From the NCBI RefSeq assembly GCF_030463565.1, contig NC_134643.1, positions 17,559,606-17,623,605 of the forward strand: a DNA stretch of 64,000 nucleotides, read 5' to 3'. The notes below the pieces were generated by a model. The model did no database searches, was not told the DNA's origin, and saw nothing but the letters and a program-made list of their open reading frames with translations. The first letter of the stretch is position 1. Every line of letters begins with the position of its first letter. Positions 46,927-60,141 of this stretch are shown here, one piece after another. A program made the position numbers and the translations under genes. The stretch comes from Pelecanus crispus. Its lineage: Eukaryota; Chordata; Aves; Pelecaniformes; Pelecanidae.

Positions 46927-47856
46927 CTAACTTACATTCAATTTGTGGTCTGCTGTGTTGTCTAGAACCATTTTTAACATAACTGCTGTATATCCAGCAT
47001 ATATGCAGCTATGCTGCATTTTTGCTGTTGATTAAGTTTAATACCTACTTAAACTGCCTGCATAAGTTTAATAGTTCTTTCTTGTCCCTGTTCAACAGCA
47101 TCCTGTTTTCAGACCATTTTTCTAGTTTGTCAAGATAATTTAAAATTTTTTTTGTTTGTCTTTTTTGAATGATGAAATGTTGGTAACTATTCTGAGAATG
47201 GCTTTCTGGTCAGTCCTGCTTCTCTAGACTTATTGTTAATTTGAGTCTCCTCATCTGTGTATGATTCTCAGTTGGCTGAAGTGTGGCTACGATATTGGGA
47301 CTGCATTGTGTAACAAAGAAATTAGTTCTTACTGCTTTTTCCTAGGTGTTTTGTAGATATTTAGAAAATTCCTAATTTTGGTGTATGTCTTGTGTGTGCT
47401 TCAGTTCTCTTTACTTTACTTACCCATGACAGATTCTTACAGATATTTGCTGGTGGCTCTGAGATCTCATAGCCATTCTTTTAAGTGAAGTCTAAAGTTT
47501 TTGGGTTCAACTAGTATGTTAATCTCTGGTAGAAGTTTGTGATTTAAAGGTATTTCTGTTCCTGATGTCCATTATATATATTTAATGTGCTTGTCGTGTG
47601 TTGCTTTTCACTTCATGGTATTGGAGTATATGAGCCACAGTTGGCTCAAATCCAAAATGTATAATAAAATGAAATGTAAGAAGATTCAAGAGTTAGTGCT
47701 CCCTGACTTAATGTAAATCTTACATATTAGGAGGGCAGAAAATTAAGCTGGCTCTTGATCAAAACTGTTAAAAACATATATGCATTGGTGTCTGATTTGT
47801 ATCTTTCACCATTTTTTAAAAATAACATTATTTTTATCTCTTTTTTTTTTTAACAG

Positions 47857-47897
47857 AAATCTTTTGGACAGAGATACATTTTCTAAATCTGATCCGA
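47857..47897 (+). CDS. CPNE8: Copine-8 exon 2
   Basis: This 41-nt exon lies between a strong acceptor (T11 followed by AACAG) and donor GTAAGT. Joined to exon 1 it completes Arg26 and reads NLLDRDTFSKSDP, plus one base of the next codon. This is loop 1 of the C2A domain. Asp32 and Asp38, six residues apart as in synaptotagmin-type C2 domains, are the expected calcium ligands and both are present. 'DRDTF' fits CPNE8 as remembered, whereas CPNE5 has 'DKDMF' and CPNE9 'DLDTF'. Confidence 0.93.
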
Positions 47898-50800
47898 GTA
47901 AGTATATAGCATTTTACTGTTTCTTCTCATCATATATTCCAAATGTGTTAACACTGGATTAAAAATTAGGTGGGTGATTTTCTTCAGTGTCAGTTAGGTT
48001 TACATTGTATTTGTGAAAATTATTTAAAGTAATTAAGTTACACTCATCGTTTCTGTTATATGAACTGGAATTTTAAAGATTCTCTATTCAATATTGCTTT
48101 GCTGAGCTACATGGTCTCTCATTTAGCAGTCAACCTACATTTTCCTGAAATTAACAAATGCAGAAAATTACTTTTTTCTTTTTTTTTTTTTTAAGTATCA
48201 GTTGTTCTAGTTCTCTTTCAAAGCTAGTAAGCAAACTTCTAAATAAACTGGAAGCACTTGTTGCTGCTAGTCTGTAATGTCCACTAATCTTAGAGTCAAA
48301 AGCTGAAAAATAAAATTAATTGACATTTCCTGATCAAAAATAGTTTACAAATGGTTTACAAATCAATGTTTTCAGATATGTAAGATAGTGACACCCATCT
48401 TCCCCTCAAGTTTTATTAATGCATGACAGGATCCCAAAAAACTCTCGTGCCTATGAATTTATATATGATGGGACTTTTTATTTGAAATCCATGACTGTCT
48501 TCCTGTGTTGGACACTTTATAAAAATTTTATCAAGGAACTGAGACCACAAAAAAATTGCATTTTTTTCCTGATAGTGTTTAATTAAAGTACTTCTGTAGT
48601 ATTAATTGACTAGTCCTTAGATTATGGTGTCTTGGGTCACATTGTCTCCCCTACAACTCTCTACATCTTTTTATCTCTAAGTTCGTTTTCTTTTTTTAAG
48701 TCTGGGCTTTTCTTCCTTAGAATACCATGTATTGCGCTCACTGACATTGGAAATAATCTGAGACACATACACTTCTGTCAAGTGTATGGACATGTAACCA
48801 TATCCTGATGGGATACACTCGAATACTGAGTCATGTGACAGCATGAAACATTTGAGTACTTTTGTGAGAGTATGTTTGTCTGTTCTTAACCAAAAGTTTC
48901 TTCAGAGAGATTCCTCCATAGACTTTTGATGGGAAAAGTTTCTGCTTCCTGGGGAAAAGCTGCATGAAATTAGGAGTACCTTTGACATTCCTAACCTATA
49001 AAACATTTTTTTTTTAAAAAAGGAGACATAGGCAGTGCCATGCCTCTGGTGTAGGGAGATCATGCAGAAGCAGAATTGAGTGTCTTGCATATTACTGGTT
49101 TTCAGTCAGCTAGTAAAACCTCAGTTATCTAGGTTAAGCAATTTTGAAGAGTGGTCAGTGACCTATTGCCCCTGATAGATTGAATTCAGAGATTGCTTTT
49201 TTGAGTCAAGGCGCCTTTCAACAAAAGTGACAAGGTGTCTAATTTTTAAGCTCAAATATCATTAGGGACAAGTGTTTCGAGTTTTTGTCAGATAAGGAAC
49301 TGTGTTAGGCATAAATTGCAGGGTTTGAGCAGCAGGGGACTGCAATGTGACCTGTGTGGGAGGAGGCCATGAACCACCCTGTGACTGTCACAGCTGGTCC
49401 CAGTCAGCTCTGAAAGCCACGTGAGTAGCCACTGCCTGCCAGAACTTCTGCCAGCCAGGGGAGCGCACAGTGCCCCTGCCCAAACACAGCTTAGAAAAAA
49501 AGCAGCAGCAGCTCGGAGCTAGAGACAACAGGTGCTGAAGATACTACCACAGCCACACTTGTGAAGATACGCTGCTGGAGATGCATTCTTGAAAGGGGAC
49601 ACTCCATGCAAAAGACAGTACACCTTGGAAGAGTCTGTGGCCTGTGGGCAAACCCCAGCAACTGTGGCTGGTGGGTGACCCATGCTGGGTAAGGGGCACG
49701 AGGAAACAGAGCGGCAGGAAGACCTGAAGAAATTTTAACACCTGTCTTTAAAATATTTCTGAGAAATAAACTGGTGGTCTTTTTATAGGTTCAAAGTGCT
49801 ATTCTTCTCTGTAGTTGGAAGTACGGCAGGATAGCTTTCCTCAGTGTCTGGACAAAGGCCATTCTTAGGCTGGTTTGTATACAGTAACTTTATCCTGTTA
49901 GCTAAAAAAGGTGTCAAAACCAGCATCATACCACTTTCACAAGATCCACTTTTAGACCCACTGAATTTGCAACCCTTAGTTCTCATACAAGATAGAACCA
50001 TGTAGAGTCACTCTGTATATTGAGGTCTCATTGGATTTGACAAGGCCAATTCTAATATGCTTTTCAAACTCCAATGCAGTTATCTAGGGATCATACTGAC
50101 AGTGAAAATCCAATTTCATCCTCTTGGTCTTTTTCTCAGAGAGGGACACACATGAATATAGTCGACTCCCATGTCCACATAAACAGCTTTCTCCTGAAAT
50201 TAAAAAGAAACTTGCAGTTTCTTCAGTTCTCTTAGGAGGTTTGCTTAGCTTTTTTTTGATACTGTAATTGATACTCAGCATTTATTCCAATTCTGACCAC
50301 TTCCCTGCCATCTAGAATGTTTGTGCCAAGAGGAACCTGGCACTTTGCCTCCCTAGAGGCATGTTACAGAAATAATGTAGAGATATTAGATATAGATGGG
50401 ACAGACTTGGATAGCCCTCGTTCATGAAGTATTTTAAACAATATTGAAGTCTCTTACTGATAGTGCTTTCTCCTCAGTGGTGTCAAGGCAAGTCATATAT
50501 ATTGATTTACTGTAGCATTTGGACTGTTCTGTTCTTTCAGTTTGGAGATTATTTTTTCTAGGAATATTTTTCAGAAAAAATGGGTTTTTTTTAAATTTTC
50601 TTGGAAAGAATGAGCTAAAGTAGTGCTTCCCTGATGAGGCAGGGATAAGGCCTGCGAAGAAGATAACAGATTAATGAATTTGGCATATTTCTGCTAATGA
50701 CAGGTAGAATCACTTTCTTCCCATGCACTGGCTAGCCAAACTGAGCCAATGTGCAGCTGTGGTAGCAGCACCATGGTCAGGATGGAATGTCCTCTTCTTG

Positions 50801-53800
50801 TGGAGCCCTGTGACTCCTGAATATAATAATAGAAAGAGTGGAGAGGTAAAAACTCTTCCCCTAGAGGATCTCCCCATGGAAGATAGTAACAATGAGAAGA
50901 ATCTCATGACGACTGGGACCTTCAGGAAGCTCTGCCTAGAAGGTATAGAAGCTGGTCAGTGAAGAGTAATGAGGAGCCCCTACTAGAACTGGGTGCAGGA
51001 TCATGGAAAGATTTAGGTAGCATGAGGAAAAGACTGATCTTATTGTGGCTAAGACTTTCTTGAAAGGGAATAGATGTGGTGTTATATTTGAGAAAACTGA
51101 GGTGGGCAGTTTGGATGTAACAGTTGTTGCCATGCTAAATAAGCATATATACATTGAATGGGAGAGGACCAGAGCAGGGTAAGGGAGGCCCAAACTATCT
51201 GGGAAAATAAGAAGGTGCAGACTATAGTATTTTGATAACTGAATCTGCCACTGAGTGATAATTGTTGACACTTCCATCCTCTTCTTCATTGCAAGATTTC
51301 ATTAAATTTACCTTGAATTTGACAGTGTGTCCAGAGTTAAAAATTACTAAATGTTGATATTTCTGACCTTAGGTATGGATGTATCTTCCCTTGGAAGAGC
51401 TCATATGGCAAAGCCTTCCAAAAGGGTTTCTCAGCCAGCTTCCTTGTGAGGGTATATTACTCTTCATCAGTGCACTGCTCTGAACTTCCTCATTGCTCCC
51501 TCAGTTTTCCGGATTACAAGAGAAGAACTGGTTGTTCAGCTCCATCTTAGGACGTGGTTGCATAATATGTTGCCTTTTGAAACTTAAGAATTTCCTGTTT
51601 ATCCCACTTTATTCCTTCCCCTCCCACATGACAAAGCTATTAACTATTTTCTGCTCAAAAACATAAAAAATGGTTACTTCATGAAGCCTTAGATCTCTGG
51701 TTTGAGCAGTTCAAGTGCTTTAGATCAACTTTGACATATTTATCTGCATTTCTCCAGTTGGATATGACTTTGAAGAAGTTTTTGAGGGATTATTGTAATT
51801 AGTATGATATCAGGGTCTTTATAAAAAGACATGTCTCTGAGAGCCTTTAAGGATAGTGAATCTTCCCACCAATGGAGACTAGTATCATGGACAGTTTCCT
51901 GAAAAATTCTGGGGTGAGTTTTAGAAGAAAGAAAGAAGTAGTTTTTAATTTATTCTAAATTTGCAAATTATTTATCAGAAAGTCTGGTATGTATGTCTTT
52001 TCTATAGCTTGCATTGGCACTGACTTTTTTTTGAAATGGCAGTGTGAGATGCACTTGTATGTCAAACTTGCACCTTGCACTTCAAATAAATACTACATGA
52101 GATGATTATTAGTCTATATCTTCATTATATTTAAAGTATCTGCCACATCTGCAGCCTAGATAAATAGCAGAAAATTGCTAGTCATACTACAGATTCTTAG
52201 CTCTCTTCTCCTCGTTTAAGGTTTTATATAAATGATTCTTAAACTAGAGAGGTGGTCCCACTCCTGGGATATACCTTTGGAAGCACAGGGGAGCCACTGG
52301 GAGTGGAGGGGAATAGAAGTCTACTAATGCCTCAGCAATGAAGAGATGGGAACGATAGCATTGCTTGCTGTTATGTCCTCCAAAGATTAAAAAAAACCCA
52401 AATTATAGCAAACTGGCTACAAAGAAAATGATTTTGGAAACTAGGATTCTAACAGACAGACAGGTGTGAGCACCCTTCAAAAGAGTAGGAATAGAGTAAG
52501 AGACTGAATTAGTTTTAAGGTGGAGCTTTACACCTGTTTTTTAACCCTTTTATATTGTGTGACTCCCATCTCATCAACCATAGTAGGACACTAAAATTAT
52601 CCTACGGTAATCTTTTTTAGTCTTTTTGTTCACAGCTGTTCTTTTATTTGGCTTCATAAGCTAGGGAGATAAGGTAGTGCCAGAATGTTTCTTTTCTGAA
52701 AATTTGATGGTAGTGGATATTTTACAGTTGTATTGTTGCTTTCTTCTCCCCAATATTAAATCTCTCATTTTTTAATATGCTTTTTGTTCCACAGCTGCAA
52801 TGCACAATTGTTACTTGATTTACTGTATTAACGCTAATACACAGGGCAGGATGTAGTACAAAAAATAAAGCAGCAAATCGATAGTGAAAAATGATTATGT
52901 TTAAGAAAAATCTGGACAACCCAAATATCTGAATAGCAAAAGTGCACATTATCTGTAAAGTGTGTCTTTTCCTCTAAATGAATTTCAGTTCTATTCTCAA
53001 CTGAGATTATAGGTATGAAGAATTTTTAATTGAAAGCTTAGATGTAAGCTTTTGGCAAAATGGACAAAATCCACAATTATATCTGCTTTTGAAATTAGTA
53101 AGACATTTGGATTCTTGGAAACCATTACTGAAAATTGGAAAATATTCATTATTGCAGAACTGGTAACATTAGTTTAAAAAAGAGTTTCCAGTGGGGAAAG
53201 TGGAAGGAATGTTTGTGAGAGCCTACCTGAGTTTACGTTAGTAGTAGGGGATTGCCAGAGAATTTTTTTTTTTTTTGCTTGTTTTTATCTATGGAGACTT
53301 CCTTTGACAACATTTCCTTCTTCTCCCAGGGTTACCTTGGCACAGATCTTACTAGATGCAAAGGTTAGTCAGAAGTTCAATAACCTTCAGACACTTCTGT
53401 AGCTGATTTCACAGCTTCCATTTCACTCTGTTTTCTCACATTTTCCCATTTAACTTCATTCTTCATGTAATATAGTTCAGCAACCTACTCCAAAGAATGC
53501 TGTAAAAATAGGCTTGTTGGTTTGGATTCATCCTACTATAAGCAGGAACCAAAGCTAGGAGCATGATTGCCCAAGGTTTCATTTAGAGTAAATGGAGAAA
53601 AACAGACATTGCCAGAGAATGATTTTGAATTTTTTGTAAAAGCTTTTTTTCTTGTACAAGACATCTTATTTGGAAAAAAGTTGAATTGTGTTAACTTGTA
53701 ACTTCTATTGAGCTAAAATACTGAACTTGTTTTTTCTCTTCTTCCTCTTATTTGCTACTGCCTAATGGGTTTGGGGTTTTTTTTGGTGTGAAGAAAATAC

Positions 53801-54885
53801 CTTTCACTTAAGAAGAAAATGTAGTTTGAAGCTTGACTTCGTTTCTACTTTAGCTAGTTGATGATTCTGACTTCACTGAGAACAAAACCAGGCTTCTACC
53901 TTTATTGTTCAAGGCTGCAACCCAAAACAGTATTATTTTTAACCTTCTGCTGAAAAATTATGATTGGCACAGGAGAAGAATTTGTCAGGAAAAAAGTGTT
54001 CCAATATCTGTATTTCCATTGTTTAGAAAAGGGTTGTAGTGGAGTTTCAGGTAAAAATTGCTTTATGGTTGTTAGCTGCAACTAGCTCAAGACTGTAGAA
54101 AATAAAGTTTATATTACTCCTTCAGTGCAAATGATTTGTACTTACAATAGTGTTTAAAACCTGATTATAATCGCTGTACCTCTGTCACCAGTCCCTGTGA
54201 TGGAACCTGTAGTTTAATGCGTAGTGGGTTCTGTACTGGAAAAACAGATCTGTAAGGAGAGTGACACCTGTGGGATTATACTGTTTGGTCTTTCAAAAAC
54301 AGTTTAGGTTGACAAACTTCATTGATTCCATTTTTTATTAGATGTTAGTTTAAAAAAAAAAAAGAAGGATGCATATGCAAGATGCTTAAATATATATAAA
54401 TAATTTGAAGCAAAATTAAGGAAGAAAACCTAAGAAGTTTTTTTTTTTTCCCCTTGTTCCACTTTTGTTTATTTATATTCCCCTGTGTCTTTTTCCAGTA
54501 GGGTCCTCACTTGTTTTTATTTTAATCCTCTCATCTCTTGAAGGAAGCATGATTTACGGTAATTATGCATTCGATTAACTAGGATAGCCAGACCATCCAC
54601 ATTTAATGAAGACCTGCTTTTATCCAATTTTAATGCTGAGGATTGTCAAGTGATTTGCTGGAGGTCAGGCATAAGTGTTACCTCCCATTTTAGAACCACT
54701 CTATTTCTGCAACAGCTAGACCATGTTGTCGCTGATCTGGTTAGGCACACTGAAAACTGAGGGAAAACATACTACTGTCTGGTTGTCCTAGTTACTAGTT
54801 TCAGCAGCACAACAGACTACAAAATTGGTTCACTTAAGAAGATGTTAAATTCTGAAAATGACCAAACATCTTTTTCTTTTCACAG
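47898..54885 (+). other. Copine intron 2 (~7 kb)
   Basis: AT-rich. A GC-richer block at about 49300-49780 may be an old LTR (listed separately). Otherwise nothing is recognised: short open frames only, and several T or A runs. Confidence 0.75.
49300..49780 (+). repeat. Possible old LTR-type repeat
   Basis: The block is richer in GC than its surroundings. Phrases such as GGTGACCCATGCTGGG and GAAACAGAGCGGCAGGAAGA loosely recall the unit array of the family A LTR, and an AATAAA lies near 49767. No ends or duplication were found. It may be a distant LTR relative or unrelated. Confidence 0.3.
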
Positions 54886-54932
54886 TCTGTGTTTTGTACA
54901 CACAAGCAATTGGAAACAAAGAATGGAGAGAG
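54886..54932 (+). CDS. CPNE8: Copine-8 exon 3
   Basis: This 47-nt exon has a good acceptor (tttttcttttcacag) and donor GTAAGA. It completes Ile40 and continues CVLYTQAIGNKEWRE, ending in phase 0 at residue 55. ICVLYTQxxGNKEWRE is the CPNE8 pattern as I remember it; CPNE5 has LCVMYTQ...NKQWRE. The next exon should begin with FGRTEV. I did not find it before the right edge, so intron 3 exceeds 9 kb and the gene continues outside the window. Confidence 0.93.
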
Positions 54933-57900
54933 GTAAGATACATATTCATAGATGTATAAACTTCTTGAATATACTTAAGACTGGTCATTTGCCCTAGCAG
55001 AAAACGGCGTGACACAGTGTCTTGAATGCTATGCTAAGCAATGAGAGTCCTATGTTCCAGTAAACATTTAAAACCTAGTCATGTTAGTCTCGGTTTCCAT
55101 ATCTGTATTGCATATTTCCATCAAAAGGGAAAACAAAATTAGAGAAAATACATGAGTTTCCAGTTTCACAGTCTCCCTGAGATAAATGAAATCAAACTTG
55201 GCTATCAATCTGGACAAGTTTTGTGGGTATCAAGAGAGGAAGACACTCAAACAGTACAAGATCTATGGAAGGATTCAACTGCGGTGATGGTCAGTGTCAG
55301 CAAAACTAGCCTGTAGCTGTGGTAGACATCTACTTTTCCTGTGTAGTGTTTGGGAGAAGTTAAGTGCTGCTGAATAGAGGCAAGAAGGGAGGGAGGGTAT
55401 TACGCATAGGTTGGACTATGTCTTCTTAACTTATCAGTGTAAACACTGGAGATGTACGTCTTAAGAAACTAAATCAAGTACCTCTAAATTGGATATCTAC
55501 AGCAGATCAACATTTATAGCCTGGAACTGTCTCCCTGTACTTAGTCATGTAATTTTTCTCCTTTAATGTTGTTCTTTGAAAGAGTTGACAGTGTTGGGGG
55601 AAGGGTGGGCATCTTTCCTTTCTACTCATAAAATGCACTATTTGGCTGCCTTACAGAGAGGATTGATGGAACTATTCTTCACTGTAGGTGGGCTGCTGTG
55701 TGGCCGTGCGTTCTAAGAATAGAGCTGAGAGAGGAATGAACTATCTTACTATTTTTCCCTGTAAAAGAGAGGAGGTCTAATGTTCTTGTTTTCAGAACTG
55801 ATATTTTACGTGATTACTACTGTGCAAAAATTCCAGTGAAGGGCCCAGGGGCACAGAAACCAGACCTTTTCCCTTATATTTGGTGTCCTTGCCAGTTCGA
55901 TGGAGAAACCTATTTTCTGCTTTGCTGAAACATGGTGGATGTGGGTTTCAGTCTTGTCAAGATGAGAGAATTGAATTTGTCTCCTGCTTGGAGAAAAGCT
56001 CATATAACGGGGCAATACATGAAACATTGTACCTATTTCATTTCTGGTTTTTAGTTAAATTGCCACGCTCTGTTGTTCTGAACTGTGTACTAGACATCGT
56101 CTCAGTGTACCTACTGGATCACATTCCTCTGATTTGTGTGAATAAATGTCAGTTTGAGGACCCTAAATGGGAATTCACTAATCTTAATTGAATTGGCAGA
56201 AGTAGTGGACATACACAGAGTTTGGATAGGTAACTCTGAAAACAGAGGAGTCTTCAGGCATTCAGGTGACTAGGTGGCTTGGTGCAGTTTGGTAGTCAAG
56301 CCTAGATCATCACTAAAGCATTTGGGTCCTTTTCTGGTCTAGGATTAAGAGGATTTTGTCAGAAATTCTGGCTTTTATTGTTGTCTAAGGTTTATATGTA
56401 ATTTTGTGGAGTTTTCATACTTCTCTGGTGTAACTGTTAAAATAAGTGTTAACCATTTTTACTACCATAATTATCCTGATGGTAAAATTATAACATTATT
56501 ACCTTACTTAGAAAATGTTCTGTGTGCTCATTTTGAGGTGATTTAGGAGATTGTCGAAGGAAAGATTCCATCTGCTCTCCATTTTGATCCAAGTTTGTGA
56601 TGGTTGAAGTGTGTCACCACCTTATAGCTTTGTATTGTCTAATGCCATTTTATCTCCTTGACCAAAGGAAGAACACCTGAACAGGGCAGTGTGCAACGTT
56701 ATTGCTTGTATTGCATCTTCGCACCGATTAGAGAGTATCTTGGTTAGGTGATGCACTTTGGCATGTCGTTATGGTATCACATGCCAGTTTAGGAACTACA
56801 GGGTTAAACCAGATTTTTGACGTGGCAGTTGCTAGGAAATCGTACTTCTTTTTCTTTTAAGACATAATTATCTCTGTCTTGTCTGTCAGGAGAAGGTCTA
56901 GGTATAGGTGTATAGGTATTTACAACTCAGTTGACTGTTTAAACTATTTATAGTTAATGGAAAAAGATAACATCCTGAGGGCAGTTCATCAGACCTAATT
57001 TAGATGTCTGTATTAGATCAGATGAATCATTCTTTAGAAATGCCTCCAAGTGATGATCAAAAGCCTACACATTTGACTATGTCAGATGTAAAGTTCAGTG
57101 AGTAGAATCCCATTCCTAGTAGCTGTTATGACAGTCAAAATTCAGAGATTGGCAAGACAGAGGAGCTGAGTCAGGATTGCATTTTATATGTTGTGGTTTA
57201 TTATATTTATACCAGTGGTAAAAAATAATGTGGTAGGTAGAAGATTAGTTGATATATACATTATATGGGTAATCTCATATCTTTATTTTTGTGCTTTTTC
57301 TGCCTGCTGTGGTGAATGCAGTGTTTTTCAATAAAATTCTGTATATGTGTCCATTTTGTTGTGTTTAAACACTTGTTAAATATTCTACTAGCTTGTAGAA
57401 GTGGAGGTCACCTGGAACTATTTGGAGAAGACATAAACCGAGACAAATAATAAGCCCCTGATGATATGTGTAGATGTTAAAGAATGGTGTTCAGTCATGG
57501 CAACATACTTTACCTTGTTTCTGTTCCATATCCTTTTATGCATAGTTCTCTTCCTTCTTTTGCCTAATTACTTTCTTTTGAACACTGCAGAAAATGCTTG
57601 GGGGTCATAAACACAGTAAATCATTTCATAATCTCCATAATTTCCCTAGCACTCTATTCTAGCAGTGTGCTTTTTTCCCCCTTCAGCTAAGCTATTCAGA
57701 TGGATTCAATACAATAGTTAAATCAAACCCTTTATTTAATGAAGGGTAGATGTTTTCTGGGCACTGACTCCTGTTTGCCTGTGGTACAGATTCCAGTGTT
57801 TTTACCCACTGTGATTCTTGCACACCAAATCCTCAGCAAAGAATTAAAATGTTTCATTCTCAGTTTAATAGGGTGTTGTTTTTCAAAACAGTTTCCCTGT

Positions 57901-58906
57901 TTTCACTTACAGTGTGATCATCAGGTATTTCAATTAATATAATTGGCAACAAATGCATCATCAAAAATCTGAGTTTTGGTTTTAAAATATTTATGTCCCC
58001 TTACTTTGTGAGGACACATTTGAAATATGGCTAAGTATAACTTACTGTTATCTACAGAAGCCTTAAATAATGTATTGAAAGAATCTGAATTTCTTAATTT
58101 CAAAGAGGGTGTTAATTCTGAAAACAAGAGGGACTACATCAAAGTGAATGTTAAATAAATAATAGACCTTGTAAAATACTCAACCAACTGCAGTTTTACT
58201 GGCAACATCCACCAATGGTTCAGGAACTGCCTATGGAGCGAGGCTCTGAGCCTCTGGTCCATCTACTGTAAGAATGCATTGGATACAAATTAAATTTGCA
58301 TACCTGTCTGGAAGTCTGTTCTCTCACTGGTCCTCATCATGCGGATTTCCAGCTTCATGAGCTGCTAAATGTTATTTTGTATCCTCAATAATTTCCTGTC
58401 ATGTCTTCTAAAATTGTTCATGGCTTCCCATTCTTCAGGCCTTCCTGTTCATTAATTCTGTTCACGTTGGGTTTTGATCTGGAGTAAACATGCTGGAGAC
58501 AAGAAAAAGCCTCTTTTTTGATTGAGTCATCAAATTGAGAGAGAAGGCACTTAGGCAAGGTTGTAGTGGAATCCCAAGATAGCAAAGGTGACCAGTTTCT
58601 AAGGAAGTACTGTCATAAGCTGTACCTAGTCCCTATACTGTACAGTTTATCAACAGAAAGACTTCTCCCTTTATATGCTCTGATAGCTTATTCAGCCACC
58701 CTAACTTCTGTTAAGTTAGCTGTTACTTTTTTCCCTCATGTGCATGTAGTGTTTCATTCATCCATATGGAATTTCACCTGCCATTTTATTGTCTGATCAC
58801 TCAGTATGAATAAAGTTGTTCTGCCAAGTCTTCATAGTTGCCTTTTATGTATTTATCCTGTTTAATTCTGTAAAAATCTATTTGTTTTGTAACTTTATTT
58901 TTTCAG

Positions 58907-58971
58907 TCCCTGCTCCAGATCGTTTAGGCCTGTATGGTACTGCATGGGTCCATCCGTGGACATCCAAGTCC
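58907..58971 (+). other. Exon-like segment (possible cryptic or poison exon)
   Basis: A 65-nt segment lies between a strong acceptor (aactttattttttcag) and donor GTAAGA. Entered from exon 3 in phase 0 it meets TAG at its seventh codon, and its length is not a multiple of three. If ever spliced in, it would end the reading frame. It may be a chance pair of splice sites. Confidence 0.25.
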
Positions 58972-59154
58972 GTAAGAACTTGTTGAGACCTTGCAGGGAG
59001 TTTTCATCCAGCAAATTGGCTGCTTATTCTTATGTTTTCTTTCCTATCTACTAATAAATCCATAAATTATTGTAATAAATAATAAATTATAATTAATAAC
59101 AACTTATTACATTAATTGATCTCCAAGAGGCAAACATCCTCCCCTTTTATCATA

Positions 59155-60141
59155 AGGTATTAGTTAATGGTGTTCCCCAGGACTCAGTATTGGGGCCAGT
59201 TCTGTTTAATATCTTTACCAATGACCTGGACAAGGGGATTGAGTGTACCCTCACTAAGTTTGCAGACAACACCAAGTTGGGTGGGAGTGTTGATCTGCTT
59301 GAGGGTAGGAAGGCTCTGCAGAGGGACCTGGACAGGCTGGATCGATGGGCTGAGGTCAACTGTATGAGGTTCAACAAGGCCAAGTGCCAGGTCCTGAACT
59401 TGGGTCACAACAACCCCATGCAACACTACAGGCTTGGGGAAGAGTGGCTGGAAAGCTGCCTGGCTGAAAAGGACCTGGGGGTGTTGGTCGACAGCCAGCA
59501 GAACATGAGCCAGCAGTGTGCCCAGGTGGCCAAGAAGGCCAACAGCATCCTGGCTTGTATCAGGAATAGTGTGGCTAGCAGGAGCAGGGAGGTGATTGTC
59601 CCCCTGTACTTGGTACTGATGAGGCTGCACCTTAAATACTGTGTTCGGTTTTGGGCCCCTCATGACAGGAAAGACATTGAGGTGCTGCAGCGTGTCCAGA
59701 GAAGGGCAACGAAGCTGGTGAAGGGTCTAGAGCACAGGTCTTATGAGGAGCGGCTGAGGGAACTGGGGTTGTTTAGCCTGGAGAAGAGGAGGCTGAGGGG
59801 AGACCTTATCGCGCTCTACAACTCCCTGAAAGGAGGCTGTAGTGAGGTGGGTGTTGGTCTCTTCTCCCAAGTTACAAGTGATAGGACAAGAGGAAATAGC
59901 CTCAAGCTGTGTCAGGGGAGGTTTAGAATGGGTATTAGGAGAAATTTCTTCATGGAAAGGGTTGTCAAGCACTGGAATAGGCTGCCCAGGGAAGTGGTTG
60001 AGTCCCCATCCCTGGAGGTGTTTAAAAGATGGGTAGATGTGGTGCTTAGGGACGTGGCTTAGTAGTGGACTTGGCAGTGTTAGGTTAACAGTTGGACTCG
60101 ATAGTCTTAAAGGTCTTTTCCAACCTAAATGATTCTATGAG
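59155..60141 (+). mobile_element. CR1 LINE, 5'-truncated, with 290-codon ORF2 fragment
   Basis: An open frame at 59190-60062 covers the C-terminal part of CR1 ORF2. It reads [14 protein letters not shown], then [10 protein letters not shown], then [31 protein letters not shown] and [19 protein letters not shown]. The catalytic reverse-transcriptase motif F-A-D-D is FADN here, so the second aspartate is lost. The endonuclease and N-terminal reverse transcriptase are missing through 5' truncation. The 3' end carries the CR1 tail (TTGGACTCGATAGTCTTAAAG, then TTTTCCAACC, then GATTCTATGA). The intact frame indicates a fairly recent insertion that cannot move on its own. It lies in sense orientation in copine intron 3. 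Confidence 0.93.

Larger units (their letters stand above)
33893..47856 (+). other. Copine intron 1 (~14 kb)
   Basis: The intron holds, in order, a CR1 piece (37.2 kb, minus), the second copy of the ~0.83-kb repeat (38.8 kb), a family A LTR (41.85 kb), a CR1 tail (43.2 kb), a possible old CR1 (45.9 kb) and a family B LTR (46.36 kb). It also holds a T21 run at 41634-41654. The remaining sequence (34.3-37.2, 39.7-41.8 and 43.4-45.9 kb) is AT-rich with no gene seen. Confidence 0.8.
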
